Part shown: piece after piece, positions 44,245 through 52,655 of the stretch
How the letters are laid out: each line of letters begins with the position of its first letter
Numbering within the stretch: the stretch's first letter is position 1
NCBI RefSeq assembly: GCF_000148645.1
Contig: NC_014541.1
Coordinates: forward strand, 2,441,139 to 2,505,138
Origin: Ferrimonas balearica DSM 9799
GTDB taxonomy: Bacteria; Pseudomonadota; Gammaproteobacteria; Enterobacterales; Shewanellaceae
Direction: 5' to 3'
DNA: 64,000 nt
The notes under the pieces: model-generated
Told to the model about the DNA's origin: nothing
Seen by the model: the letters and a program-made list of their open reading frames with translations, nothing else
The model's database searches: none
Made by a program: the position numbers and the translations under genes

Positions 44245-44826
44245 TCACCGTTTCTGGTGACGCTCCCGGTTTTCCGCTTTCTCCCGGGGGCTTTTGCGCA
44301 ACAGCACGTAAACCGCACCGGTGCCGCCATGCTGCTTTAGTGCCGAGTGGTAAGCCAGCACTTCCGGGCAGTTGGGCAGCCAAGCCGCGACGTAGCTTTT
44401 CAGCACCCCACGAAAGGGCTTGGAATTGAGCCCCTTACCATGCAGCACCAGCGCACTGCGGATGTCGTTCTCCAGACAGTCTCGGATAAACTGCAGCAGC
44501 GCCTGACGCGCCTCGGCAACCGTATGGCCATGCAGATCAAGGCGGGCATCCAGCGAATACTTGCCCAGTCGCAGATTTTTGTAGACGCCATGCTGCATGC
44601 CACCGCGGGTCCAGCCGATGATGTCATCGGGGTCCACCGGTTCGACGGCTTCCAGAGTCAGCCCATCTTTCTGATTGACCACTTCGGCTTCAGCAGCCGC
44701 ACGGCGTGCCAATTGGGCTTCGGTGGGGTTGGCCGGGCCACTGCCCTGGACCCGGGCATCATCACTTTTCAGCGGTACCACGTCGGACATGGCTTGGGCA
44801 AAGAGGTCGGTGTCGTCACGTTCCAT
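44245..44826 (-). CDS. smrA: Smr-domain DNA endonuclease SmrA-like
   Basis: Small MutS-related domain protein of about 193 aa. The N-terminal 80 residues contain a DLFAQAMSDVVPLK segment and GMQHGVYKNLRLGKY as in E. coli SmrA (YdaL). The Smr domain follows, with LDLHGHTVAEAR (where YdaL has a degenerate motif), LVLHGKGLNSK and HGGTGAVYVLLRK. Smr domains nick DNA or RNA. The start at 44826 aligns with E. coli; an ATG at 44841 is possible. Confidence 0.85.
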   Translation of the reverse strand: MERDDTDLFAQAMSDVVPLKSDDARVQGSGPANPTEAQLARRAAAEAEVVNQKDGLTLEAVEPVDPDDIIGWTRGGMQHGVYKNLRLGKYSLDARLDLHGHTVAEARQALLQFIRDCLENDIRSALVLHGKGLNSKPFRGVLKSYVAAWLPNCPEVLAYHSALKQHGGTGAVYVLLRKSPREKAENRERHQKR

Positions 44827-44921
44827 CGGGCTCTCGCGCATTACAATCACACATGCTCGTCATTATATCGCGGCCCCACGCTAAGCCACCACGTTCCTCA
44901 CACTTTGTAATCCTTTCACCC

Positions 44922-44950
44922 TTTACAAATCGGGCTGAGAACGCACAATT
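44922..44950 (+). promoter_or_regulatory. Promoter of the NTF2-like gene
   Basis: TTTACA (44922-44927) and ACAATT (44945-44950) with a 17-base spacer, 31 bases before the chosen start at 44981. Confidence 0.5.
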
Positions 44951-44980
44951 GTGTCGTGTTTGTTAAGTACTGAGCGCAAA

Positions 44981-45550
44981 TTGAAGTCACTGATCCCTTT
45001 TTTGGCCCTGTTCAGCAGCCTGGTCCTGATGCCGGCTCAAGCCAGCAACGACGCGCTGAACCGGGAGATTAACCAGCTGTACGACACCTTTGTCGAGTCC
45101 TACTATGCACTCGACCCAAAGCCGTTGGAGTCGCTCTACACCACCGATGCCTGCCTGATGGGGGTGTCCGCTGAGAGCGAGTTTATCCGCGGCCGGGAAG
45201 CGATCACCAAAGCCATCAACAAGTGGTTCGACAAAGTGCGTAAGCGCGATGCCACCATCAAGATCGATTTCCGGGTGATCTCGCGCCAGCAGCAGGGCCC
45301 GGTGGTGACCGATGCCGGTTATTACCTGATCCGCTACACCCCGAACCAGGCCAGCGAACAGCCCCGCAGCGAGTTTGCCGGTAAGTTCGTGATGAGCTTC
45401 AAGCAGGCAGAAGACGGCAACTGGTACATCTTTATGGATTCCGCCAACCGGTCCAAACCGGAGCTGTTCTACGCCGCCACGGCCGAGCCTGGACTGTACT
45501 TTTCCAGTCCCACAGAGATAATGGCAGCCGACGACGTATCCAAAGAGTAA
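44981..45550 (+). CDS. Secreted NTF2-like (SnoaL/DUF4440-type) protein
   Basis: Periplasmic protein of 189 aa. The best start is TTG at 44981, which gives a clean Sec signal (KSLIPFLALFSSLVLMPAQA, cleaved after AQA). The mature part has the cone-like NTF2 fold pattern: a helix with YDTFVESYYALDPKPLESLY, then FIRGREAITKAINKWFDKV and strands such as GKFVMSFKQAEDGNWYIFMD, as in SnoaL/DUF4440 proteins. No catalytic residue is certain. It is nine bases before ychJ, so probably co-transcribed. Confidence 0.75.
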   Translation: MKSLIPFLALFSSLVLMPAQASNDALNREINQLYDTFVESYYALDPKPLESLYTTDACLMGVSAESEFIRGREAITKAINKWFDKVRKRDATIKIDFRVISRQQQGPVVTDAGYYLIRYTPNQASEQPRSEFAGKFVMSFKQAEDGNWYIFMDSANRSKPELFYAATAEPGLYFSSPTEIMAADDVSKE

Positions 45551-45559
45551 CTGTCTGTA

Positions 45560-46021
45560 ATGACCGCCTGCCCCTGTGGCAGCCAGCGCCTCTACGCTGA
45601 ATGCTGCCAACCCCTGCACCAGGGCGATGCCCTGGCTGCCACCCCGGAACAGTTAATGCGCTCCCGCTACAGTGCCTATGTTCTGGCGGTAACCGATTAC
45701 CTGATCGCCACCCACCACCCGGATTTTCGGGGCGACCTCAGCGCCGATGACCTGGCGGAATCCTGCCAGCAGACCCAGTGGCAACGGCTGGAGATCGTCA
45801 ACGCGCCGCCCCATCAGGGCGACAAAGGCGAAGTGGAGTTCAAGGCGTGGTTTCGCGACGGAACGGCGCTGCGGGCACTCCATGAGCGCTCCCGTTTTGT
45901 TTGCCAGCAGGGCCATTGGCTTTACTGCGACGGGGACTTTAACCCCGTCCCCAGTGCCGGACGCAATGCCGCCTGCCCCTGTGGCAGCGGTAAGAAGTTT
46001 AAGCGCTGCTGCGGCGCTTAA
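45560..46021 (+). CDS. ychJ: YchJ family SEC-C protein
   Basis: Conserved protein of 153 aa (UPF0225). Zinc-binding SEC-C motifs sit at both ends: CPCGSQRLYAECC at residues 4-16 and CPCGSGKKFKRCC at the C-terminus. Between them is the YchJ core with LMRSRYSAYVLAVTDYLIAT and an NTF2-like domain with VEFKAWFRDG. Its function is not established. The stop overlaps the stop of the convergent signalling gene in TTAA. Confidence 0.9.
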   Translation: MTACPCGSQRLYAECCQPLHQGDALAATPEQLMRSRYSAYVLAVTDYLIATHHPDFRGDLSADDLAESCQQTQWQRLEIVNAPPHQGDKGEVEFKAWFRDGTALRALHERSRFVCQQGHWLYCDGDFNPVPSAGRNAACPCGSGKKFKRCCGA

Positions 46022-48174
46022 GCGGTTTCGTTGATGCGTAGGTAGCGCTGTTCAAACAGGTGCGGGTCGACCGGACGGCCATACAGGAAGCCCTGCACCA
46101 TATCGCAACCCCACTGCTTGAGCAGCCGACGCTGAGACTCAGTTTCCACCCCCTCCGCCGTCACCACCAGATCCAGCGCCTGCCCCATGGCAATAATGGC
46201 GGGCACGATCTCCCGGTTCTCTCTGGAGGTTTCCAGGTCCATCACAAAGGAGCGGTCGATCTTCAGTTTCTGAACCGGCAACCGCTGCAGATAGCGCATC
46301 GAACTGTAACCGGTGCCGAAATCATCGATCGCCAGCACAATGCCCAGTTCACCCAACTGGTTACACAGCCGCGACACCACCTGGATCTCCTCCAGCAGGC
46401 TGGTTTCCGTGATCTCCAGTACCAGGGTGCCCGGCGTCAGGCGATAACGATTCAGCTGGTGCCAGCAGATCTCATAGAGGTCACCGCCCAGCAGTTGCTT
46501 GGCGGAGACATTGACGTGCATCTCCAGACCGGGCCAGCGGCGCTGCCACAGGTGTAACTGGTACAACGCGGTTTCGAGAACCCAGCGCCCTATCGGCTCA
46601 ATCGCCCCGGTATCTTCGGCAACCTCAATAAAGCGTGCCGGCCCCAGCCGGCCCCGGCGCGGATGACGCCAACGCAACAGCGCTTCAGCCCCCCGCACCT
46701 CCCCCGTTTCCATCGCGACCAAGGGCTGGTAGTGCAGCTCAAACTCTTTGCGGGCCAACGCCTGGCGCAGGTCCTGCTGGATCTGCACCTGCTCACAAAA
46801 GCTCTCCTTTAACGCCTGATCAAACAGTTGCAGGCGTCCCAGCTGCTTGGCCCGGGCCATGGTCAGGTCCAGCGCCGCCATCGCATCCACCTGCTCATCC
46901 AGCAGATCACGACACACTCCGGCCACACTCAGTTGCACGGAATAGGAGCGGCCTCCCACCGGCACCGGCAGGATCAACCGCTCCCGGAAACTGTGGGCAA
47001 TGTCGTGCAGGGACTGAGCGGGGACCTGATCAAACCGCACCACAAATTCATCGGCACCGATGCGAGCCACCAGGCTGGCGCCCATGCGCTCACCGCAGTG
47101 ACGCAGTCGACGCGCCACCTCCTTCAGCAGGCGGTCCCCCACTTCATGGCCATGGAGGTCGTTCAACGCCTTGAAGCCATCGAGATCAAACAGCAGCAGC
47201 GCCACCGGGGCGGATTCATTCAGCCGTTGCAGGAAGTAGGCGCGGTTATAGAGCCCGGTCAGGGCACAGTGCCACGCCATCCGTTCCAGTTCCGCCTTAT
47301 GGGCTTTCTCGGCGGTGGCGTCATTGGAATGCAACACCAGGTAAGCCTGACCATTTTCGGTCACAAAGCGGTTCGCGCGAAAATCGATCCAGCGGACCCG
47401 CCCCTGCGGGTCCACCACCTGCCCCTCGCCCCGGCAATAGCCGGTCTCCAGCACCGTCTGCAGGGCCAGTTTGGCGGACTCCGGGTTTTGCTGAAACATC
47501 ATCAGCTGCTGAATCGGTTTGCCCACATAGTCCTCAGCCACGCCGCCGGCCACGCGCAGGTAAGCCTGATTGACGTAGCAGATCTCCAGGGTATCGGCGT
47601 TCATGATCGCCAGCCGCTGGCTGGATTGCTCCATCGCATGGCGAAACAGGTCAAGCTGACCCGCCTGCCGGCTTTGCCGTTGAGTGGCGAGCGCCAGCGC
47701 CAACTGGTCTGCCAGCTGGCCAACCCAGTGTGCGTCCTCCTCGCCCCAGTGCCGTGGGCGCAACGACTCAACGCAGATCACCCCCTCGAGGTGGCCATTG
47801 ATGCGGATACCGGCATCCAGCATGGCGTGAATACCATTAGGCACCAGGTAATCCGGGCCAAAGGCCTTGGTCGCCGGGTGCAGCCGCGCCACATCCGCTT
47901 TCAAAAAGCGATGCTGGTAAAGGTGGTCGAAATACTCGGGGAAAGCGCAGGTGGCCAGGGCGGCGTCCACCACAGTGCGGCCGGAGAGCTGGTGCCGGCA
48001 TATCGGCATCAGGTGGGTTTGCTCTCGGTTAAAGAGCCAGATGGAGGCGGTCTCCACCCCCAGTTGTTGACAGGCGATCCGAGCCGCGACCTGGGCGGTC
48101 TGCTCAAAATCCCCCGCCTGCTTTTCGGGCAACTGAATCAGTCGTTCAATTGCGTCCGCGCGTCCCTGCTTCAT
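46018..48174 (-). CDS. GAF-PAS-GGDEF-EAL cyclic-di-GMP signalling protein
   Basis: Cytoplasmic protein of 718 aa without transmembrane segments. Domains in order: GAF (about 20-165), PAS (about 175-290), GGDEF (about 300-450) and EAL (about 465-710). The GGDEF motif is GADEF (about residue 373), a one-residue variant, so cyclase activity is uncertain. The EAL domain keeps its catalytic set: EALLRW, NVSAKQL, ITETS, DDFGTGYS, LKIDRSF, AEGVETE and QGFLYGRP. It is therefore most likely a c-di-GMP phosphodiesterase controlled by a small ligand or redox signal. Confidence 0.93.
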   Translation of the reverse strand: MKQGRADAIERLIQLPEKQAGDFEQTAQVAARIACQQLGVETASIWLFNREQTHLMPICRHQLSGRTVVDAALATCAFPEYFDHLYQHRFLKADVARLHPATKAFGPDYLVPNGIHAMLDAGIRINGHLEGVICVESLRPRHWGEEDAHWVGQLADQLALALATQRQSRQAGQLDLFRHAMEQSSQRLAIMNADTLEICYVNQAYLRVAGGVAEDYVGKPIQQLMMFQQNPESAKLALQTVLETGYCRGEGQVVDPQGRVRWIDFRANRFVTENGQAYLVLHSNDATAEKAHKAELERMAWHCALTGLYNRAYFLQRLNESAPVALLLFDLDGFKALNDLHGHEVGDRLLKEVARRLRHCGERMGASLVARIGADEFVVRFDQVPAQSLHDIAHSFRERLILPVPVGGRSYSVQLSVAGVCRDLLDEQVDAMAALDLTMARAKQLGRLQLFDQALKESFCEQVQIQQDLRQALARKEFELHYQPLVAMETGEVRGAEALLRWRHPRRGRLGPARFIEVAEDTGAIEPIGRWVLETALYQLHLWQRRWPGLEMHVNVSAKQLLGGDLYEICWHQLNRYRLTPGTLVLEITETSLLEEIQVVSRLCNQLGELGIVLAIDDFGTGYSSMRYLQRLPVQKLKIDRSFVMDLETSRENREIVPAIIAMGQALDLVVTAEGVETESQRRLLKQWGCDMVQGFLYGRPVDPHLFEQRYLRINETA

Positions 48175-48210
48175 CGCAATACTGGATGTTGTTGTCTTGT
48201 AAGAAATAAG

Positions 48211-48238
48211 TAAGGGACACAGTATCCTGCGTCCCTTA
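48211..48238 (-). terminator. Hairpin after the DUF406 gene
   Basis: Stem TAAGGGAC/GTCCCTTA with inner CA/TG pairs, 32 bases after the DUF406 stop; on the minus strand only CTTATTT follows, so termination is probably modest. Confidence 0.5.
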
Positions 48239-48269
48239 TCAGTTCAACCTAATTCCGCGATGACGCAGA

Positions 48270-48551
48270 TCAGTTCAACTGCATCTCAAAAATCAGGCGT
48301 TCAGCGGCGCAGGAGAACACCAGGCGCGCTTGCAGGGTGCCGGTTTCCTGTTGCCATTGAGCATCGGTCTGCACATCGGCGAAGCGGGCTTTGGCGGCCG
48401 CTTCCAGTTTCTCAAACTCGGCCCGGGCATCCGCTTCGCTGGCTGCGGTGATCGGCAGGCTCAGTACGGTATCCTCTTCGGAGATCACTGCGCCAACATC
48501 CATATAGGCACCACAACATTCGGTGATGAGATCTTGAGTCTTGGACTCCAT
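48270..48551 (-). CDS. DUF406 (YfcZ/YiiS) family protein
   Basis: Protein of 93 aa. It matches the E. coli YfcZ pattern: a Cys pair before MDVGAVI near the N-terminus (ECCGAYMDVGAVI), a central acidic helix, and the C-terminal VFSCAAERLIFEMQLN, comparable to FTFACEAEMLIFQLGL of YfcZ. Function unknown. AGAGG lies before the ATG at 48551; a longer frame to 48584 has no ribosome site. Confidence 0.82.
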   Translation of the reverse strand: MESKTQDLITECCGAYMDVGAVISEEDTVLSLPITAASEADARAEFEKLEAAAKARFADVQTDAQWQQETGTLQARLVFSCAAERLIFEMQLN

Positions 48552-48675
48552 GGAAACCTCTACATTAATGGGAGAACCGCCCAAGTATAGGCAGTGAGGC
48601 GGGTTCAGCCTGTCGAACCGATCACAGTCTCGGGGATTTTATTGAGGCAGGGCGGCGAAAGCGGTGAGAAAAAGA

Positions 48676-49173
48676 TCAGGCCACGGCACGCAGTGCCGCG
48701 CTTTGAAGACGCTGTTCAGCGATCAGGTCGGCCAACGCCATCTGCGCCGGGAACACCCGCAGCTTTTGCGCCAGAGAGTCGGGCTGGCGGGAGACGGGTT
48801 CAGCATTGGCCAGCGCTTCGCTCATACCGTGGCAGTGTTCACCGCGGATGTCGAGTGGCTCCGGGGTGATGCATTGCTGCAGTCGTGACTGAACCAGGCC
48901 GCCCTGGTGGAACGCCTGAGCGCACGCTTCGCTGCGGTGGATGTCGGGAAACCGGCTGATGGTCGGCTGAGGCTCGGGCAGCTCAAAGCGCTGACGCAAT
49001 GGCAGCGGTTCGCCCTGCTCGGTTTTCTCCAGCTGAAAGCTGCCGTGATAACGGACGTCCTGCACCATCATCGACAGCAACAGGCCGAACTCACCCCGGT
49101 GGCCCTGATGGACCGCCTGGTTGAGCGCACTGCCAAGTTGCCACTCGTTGATTAAAATGCCTTCAGGCCGCAT
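48676..49173 (-). CDS. VC2046/SO_2500-like conserved hypothetical protein
   Basis: Protein of about 165 aa, function unknown. The N-terminus EGILINEWQLGSALNQAVHQ followed by GEFGLLLSMMVQDVR is how I remember the VC2046/SO_2500 family of Vibrio and Shewanella; the remainder is a Gln/Glu/Pro-rich low-complexity stretch and an Ala-rich end. Starts at 49173 or 49182 are both possible. Single gene on the minus strand, divergent from the tRNA-Tyr array. Confidence 0.6.
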   Translation of the reverse strand: MRPEGILINEWQLGSALNQAVHQGHRGEFGLLLSMMVQDVRYHGSFQLEKTEQGEPLPLRQRFELPEPQPTISRFPDIHRSEACAQAFHQGGLVQSRLQQCITPEPLDIRGEHCHGMSEALANAEPVSRQPDSLAQKLRVFPAQMALADLIAEQRLQSAALRAVA

Positions 49174-49254
49174 ACAAAACATCCAAAAATCATCGCTACA
49201 GATTGTTTATCGCCCCAACAGTTCAAAACTTTAGGGAAGATTTGCGTTTAGGGC

Positions 49255-49282
49255 TTTACAGGCAAAATCCTGCTGTTACTAT
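49255..49282 (+). promoter_or_regulatory. Promoter of the tRNA-Tyr array
   Basis: TTTACA (49255-49260) and TACTAT (49277-49282), 16 bases apart, followed by a GC-rich discriminator (ACGCCCCGC) 15 bases before the first tRNA. Confidence 0.6.
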
Positions 49283-49297
49283 ACGCCCCGCACTTGT

Positions 49298-49382
49298 GGA
49301 GGGGTTCCCGAGTGGCCAAAGGGATCAGACTGTAAATCTGACGGCTCCGCCTTCGTAGGTTCGAATCCTACCCCCTCCACCA
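49298..49382 (+). tRNA. tRNA-Tyr (anticodon GTA), copy 1
   Basis: An 85-nt class II tRNA with encoded CCA, acceptor GGAGGGG/CCCCTCC, anticodon GTA in ACTGTAAAT and long variable arm. Confidence 0.98.
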
Positions 49383-49389
49383 TCTTGCC

Positions 49390-49421
49390 GCTTGCGGTTT
49401 CAGCCCTTGAAAAACGCAAGC
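49390..49421 (+). repeat. Spacer hairpin 1 in the tRNA-Tyr array
   Basis: GCTTGCG/CGCAAGC outer stem and TTTCA/TGAAA inner stem around the loop GCCCT. Two later spacers keep the same fold with compensating base changes. Confidence 0.75.
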
Positions 49422-49443
49422 AAAACAAAACGTGTTACCCCGT

Positions 49444-49528
49444 GGAGGGGTTCCCGAGTGGCCAAAGGGATCAGACTGTAAATCTGACGGCTCCGCCTTC
49501 GTAGGTTCGAATCCTACCCCCTCCACCA
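49444..49528 (+). tRNA. tRNA-Tyr (anticodon GTA), copy 2
   Basis: Identical to copy 1 over all 85 bases; repeat distance 146. Confidence 0.98.
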
Positions 49529-49536
49529 TCTATTCC

Positions 49537-49568
49537 GCTTGTGGCTTCAGCCCTTGAAGCACGCAGGC
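49537..49568 (+). repeat. Spacer hairpin 2 in the tRNA-Tyr array
   Basis: GCTTGTG/CGCAGGC (two G-T pairs) and CTTCA/TGAAG around GCCCT; the first inner pair is C-G where spacer 1 has T-A. Confidence 0.75.
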
Positions 49569-49590
49569 AAGACAATTTGTGTTACCCCGT

Positions 49591-49675
49591 GGAGGGGTTC
49601 CCGAGTGGCCAAAGGGATCAGACTGTAAATCTGACGGCTCCGCCTTCGTAGGTTCGAATCCTACCCCCTCCACCA
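49591..49675 (+). tRNA. tRNA-Tyr (anticodon GTA), copy 3
   Basis: Identical to copy 1; repeat distance 147. Confidence 0.98.
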
Positions 49676-49683
49676 TATTCAAC

Positions 49684-49715
49684 GCCTGTGGCATCAGCCC
49701 TTGATGAACGCAAGC
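49684..49715 (+). repeat. Spacer hairpin 3 in the tRNA-Tyr array
   Basis: GCCTGTG/CGCAAGC (one mismatch, one G-T) and CATCA/TGATG around GCCCT; the second inner pair is A-T where spacers 1 and 2 have T-A. Confidence 0.7.
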
Positions 49716-49737
49716 GAGACAAAACGTGTTACCCCGT

Positions 49738-49822
49738 GGAGGGGTTCCCGAGTGGCCAAAGGGATCAGACTGTAAATCTGACGGCTCCGCCTTCGTAGGT
49801 TCGAATCCTACCCCCTCCACCA
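49738..49822 (+). tRNA. tRNA-Tyr (anticodon GTA), copy 4
   Basis: Identical to copy 1; repeat distance 147. Confidence 0.98.
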
Positions 49823-49846
49823 TCTTCTACAATTTGCGTTACCCCC

Positions 49847-49931
49847 GGAGGGGTTCCCGAGTGGCCAAAGGGATCAGACTGTAAATCTGACGGCTCCGCC
49901 TTCGTAGGTTCGAATCCTACCCCCTCCACCA
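49847..49931 (+). tRNA. tRNA-Tyr (anticodon GTA), copy 5
   Basis: Identical to copy 1; the spacer before it is only 24 bases and lacks the hairpin. Followed at once by a terminator. Confidence 0.98.
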
Positions 49932-49937
49932 ACACCG

Positions 49938-49970
49938 AAAACGCCGCCCTCTGGGCGGCGTTTTTGTTTT
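49938..49970 (+). terminator. Terminator of the tRNA-Tyr array
   Basis: A 12-bp stem AAAACGCCGCCC/GGGCGGCGTTTT with loop TCT and a T-rich tail. Confidence 0.93.
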
Positions 49971-50050
49971 CCTGCGCTGAACAATCGGTTACCGCCATCT
50001 CTCAACACGACAGGTAGCGCCGATCCTGCCGAACCGACGCCTCAAACCTG

Positions 50051-50266
50051 TTACGGCTCCCGACGCAGCGGCTTCAACAGGTAGCTCAAACCGTTGTGCT
50101 TGATCTCCAGCGCCAGCGCCAGCTTTGGCCCCAGTGGCGGTGCCGGCCACCCTTTTCCCTGCATCCACACCAGATAGGCGATGGGCAGATCCATCAGGCG
50201 GCGCCCGGCATATTTGCCGTAGGGCATTGTGTCATTAGCAAGCTGGCTTAACAGCTGTGGGTCCAT
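50051..50266 (-). CDS. DUF3820 family protein
   Basis: Small protein of 71 aa. MPYGKYAGRRLMDLPIAYLV near the N-terminus, then KGWPAPPLGPKLALALEIKH, is the DUF3820 pattern (a small helical domain found alone or fused to exonuclease-like proteins). Function unknown. The start at 50266 gives the usual length. It is divergent from the PLP enzyme, whose start is 46 bases away. Confidence 0.8.
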   Translation of the reverse strand: MDPQLLSQLANDTMPYGKYAGRRLMDLPIAYLVWMQGKGWPAPPLGPKLALALEIKHNGLSYLLKPLRREP

Positions 50267-50312
50267 TGCGATACCATGCGGCGAACGTAAACGAGCATTA
50301 TACGGGATTTCT

Positions 50313-51377
50313 ATGCCGCGCAATTGGGTTAACTGGGCCATCGCCCAGATCGAAGCGGATTTTCAGCGCAGCGCTGACACGCACCTGATCAAACTGGACC
50401 TGCCGCACCTGGTGGACATCGACATCTATCTGAAAGATGAGAGTACCCACCCCACCGGCAGTCTGAAGCATCGTCTGGCGCGCTCGCTGTTCCTGTATAG
50501 CCTGTGTAATGGCTGGATCCGTGAAGGGGCGCCGATCATCGAGTCCTCCTCTGGTTCTACCGCCATCTCCGAGGCCTACTTTGCCCGCCTGTTGGGCCTG
50601 CCCTTTATCGCCGTGATCCCCAAGTCCACCGCACAGAAAAAGATCGACCAGATCGAGTTCTATGGCGGTCGCTGTCACCTGGTGGAACCGGCGGACATCT
50701 ACACCGAATCCGCCCGCCTGGCCGAAGAGCTGAATGGCCACTACATGGACCAGTTCACCTACGCCGAGCGTGCTACCGACTGGCGCGGCAACAACAACAT
50801 CGCCGATTCCATCTTCCGCCAGATGAAGCATGAACGCTTCCCCGTGCCCAGCCACATCGTAATGAGCCCGGGCACCGGCGGTACCTCCGCCACCATTGGC
50901 CGCTACCTGCGCTACCAGAAAGTGGACACCCGCCTGTGTGTGGTAGACCCGGATAACTCGGTGTTCTATGACTACTTCCACAGCCTCGACAAGAGCCTGA
51001 CCAGCAACGCCTGCTCCCGCATTGAAGGGATTGGCCGTCCGCGGGTCGAGCCCTCCTTTATTCCCGGTGTGGTGGATGAGATGCGCCAGATCCCGGACGC
51101 TGCCTCCATTGCCACCGTACTGTGGCTGGAACAGTTGATTGGCCGCAAAACCGGCGCCAGCACCGGCACCAACCTTTATGGCGTGCTGCAACTGGCCGAC
51201 GAGATGCGCCGCAAGGGCGAGCGCGGTTCCATCGTGACCCTACTGTGCGACTCCGGTGAACGCTACCTCGACAGCTACTACAACCCACAATGGGTGGCCG
51301 AAAAGATTGGCGACGTGGCCCCCTACCTGGCCCAACTGGAACGCTTCTCCGCCACTGGCGAATTGGAGGCTTTATGA
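50313..51377 (+). CDS. PLP-dependent cysteine synthase / cysteine desulfhydrase family enzyme
   Basis: Fold-type II PLP enzyme of 354 aa. Lys52 in [11 protein letters not shown] is the likely Schiff-base lysine, [20 protein letters not shown] the substrate loop, and [16 protein letters not shown] the phosphate-binding loop. The sequence departs from CysK/CysM and resembles the Cds1-type branch, in which cysteine desulfhydrase activity is known; an Asn is replaced by Ser in the asparagine loop (SSSGSTA). The stop overlaps the queC start by 4 bases (ATGA). Confidence 0.8.
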   Translation: MPRNWVNWAIAQIEADFQRSADTHLIKLDLPHLVDIDIYLKDESTHPTGSLKHRLARSLFLYSLCNGWIREGAPIIESSSGSTAISEAYFARLLGLPFIAVIPKSTAQKKIDQIEFYGGRCHLVEPADIYTESARLAEELNGHYMDQFTYAERATDWRGNNNIADSIFRQMKHERFPVPSHIVMSPGTGGTSATIGRYLRYQKVDTRLCVVDPDNSVFYDYFHSLDKSLTSNACSRIEGIGRPRVEPSFIPGVVDEMRQIPDAASIATVLWLEQLIGRKTGASTGTNLYGVLQLADEMRRKGERGSIVTLLCDSGERYLDSYYNPQWVAEKIGDVAPYLAQLERFSATGELEAL

Positions 51378-52075
51378 GCGACAAACGCATTGCCGTCGTG
51401 GTATTCAGCGGCGGCCAGGACTCCACCACCTGCCTGGTGCAGGCCCTGACCCACTACGACGAAGTGCACGCCATCACCTTCGATTACGGCCAGCGCCATG
51501 CGCAGGAGATCGAAGTAGCCAAAACCCTGGCCACGGAGCTGGGGGTTAAGGCCCACAAAGTGATGGACGTCAGCCTGCTGGGTGAACTGGCCATCAGCGC
51601 TCTGACCCGCGATAACATCGCCGTGGCCAACGAACTGATGGACAACGGCCTGCCCAACACCTTTGTGCCCGGCCGCAATATCCTGTTCCTGACCCTGGCC
51701 GGGATCTACGCCTATCAGGTGGGCGCACAGACCGTGATCACCGGGGTGTGTGAAACCGATTTTTCCGGCTACCCGGATTGCCGCAATGAGTTTGTTCAGG
51801 CACTGGAGAAGGCACTGGTACTGGGAATGGACCGCCCGCTGACCCTGGCCACGCCACTGATGTGGCTGGACAAGGCCCAAACCTGGGCCCTGGCGGACCA
51901 CTACGGTACGTTGGAGCTGGTACGGGACCGCACCCTGACCTGCTATAACGGCGTGCTCGGTGCCGGCTGCGGCACCTGTCCGGCCTGCCAGTTGCGCGCC
52001 CGCGGACTGGAACAGTACCTGGCCAACCGTGACACCATTCTGGACGACGTCCGTGGCCAGTGTGGCCTCGACTAA
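51374..52075 (+). CDS. queC: 7-cyano-7-deazaguanine synthase QueC
   Basis: Makes preQ0 from 7-carboxy-7-deazaguanine with ATP and ammonia in queuosine synthesis. The 233-aa protein has the PP-loop [14 protein letters not shown] at residues 8-21, the [17 protein letters not shown] block and the zinc cysteines in [24 protein letters not shown] lies before the ATG, which overlaps the previous stop. Queuosine modifies tRNA-Tyr, -His, -Asn and -Asp, and two of those tRNAs (Tyr and Asn) are present in multiple copies on either side. Confidence 0.97.
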   Translation: MSDKRIAVVVFSGGQDSTTCLVQALTHYDEVHAITFDYGQRHAQEIEVAKTLATELGVKAHKVMDVSLLGELAISALTRDNIAVANELMDNGLPNTFVPGRNILFLTLAGIYAYQVGAQTVITGVCETDFSGYPDCRNEFVQALEKALVLGMDRPLTLATPLMWLDKAQTWALADHYGTLELVRDRTLTCYNGVLGAGCGTCPACQLRARGLEQYLANRDTILDDVRGQCGLD

Positions 52076-52655
52076 GGCGTTCGGCCTGCCCAAGCCCGGC
52101 CAGTTGGCCGGGCCTTTGCTTTTGTCACTCCTGGCACTGTTGTGCTGGGCGCTGCCCAGCCTCTACGACACGCTGGTGTGGTCCCGCAACGGGTTAGAAC
52201 AGGGTCAGTGGTGGCGCCTGTGGACCGGGCACCTGCTGCACTCCAACACCGCGCACCTCTTAATGAACCTCGGTGGCCTCTGGCTGATCTTCGCCCTGCA
52301 TCAGCCCCACTACCGCTGGCGCAGCATTGCCAGCGTCAGCCTGTGCATCATGGCGATGGTCAGCCTGGGGATCTGGTGGTGGGTGCCGGAAACCGCCCGC
52401 TATGTCGGCCTGAGCGCGCTCCTGCATGGTTTGTTTGCCTGGGGCGCGATGATGGACATCCAGCGCGGCTGGCGCAGCGGTTATCTGCTGTTGATTGGGG
52501 TGTTTGCCAAGGTCGGCTGGGAGAACTACTTCGGCGCCAGTGCCGAGGTGGCCGCACTGATCGACGCCCAGGTGGCGGTGGAATCCCACGCCCTGGGCGC
52601 CCTCAGCGGGGTGTTGTGCGCGTTGGCCTGCCGGGCTTACCAGCGAGTGCGATAG
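52062..52655 (+). CDS. rrtA: Rhombosortase
   Basis: Rhomboid-like intramembrane serine protease that cleaves GlyGly-CTERM proteins for surface attachment or secretion. About 197 aa from a GTG at 52062, six hydrophobic segments. [19 protein letters not shown] (about residues 56-74) and [13 protein letters not shown] (about 117) give the rhomboid HxxxN and catalytic GxSxxLHG patterns with the rhombosortase spacing. It starts inside the last codons of queC, so translation is coupled. No GlyGly-CTERM substrate was noticed in this window. Confidence 0.85.
   Translation: MASTKAFGLPKPGQLAGPLLLSLLALLCWALPSLYDTLVWSRNGLEQGQWWRLWTGHLLHSNTAHLLMNLGGLWLIFALHQPHYRWRSIASVSLCIMAMVSLGIWWWVPETARYVGLSALLHGLFAWGAMMDIQRGWRSGYLLLIGVFAKVGWENYFGASAEVAALIDAQVAVESHALGALSGVLCALACRAYQRVR

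Noticed and set aside
49298..49931. CRISPR-like regular repeats
   Set aside because: The repeated 85-base units are complete tRNA-Tyr genes, and the intervals are related to each other rather than unique.
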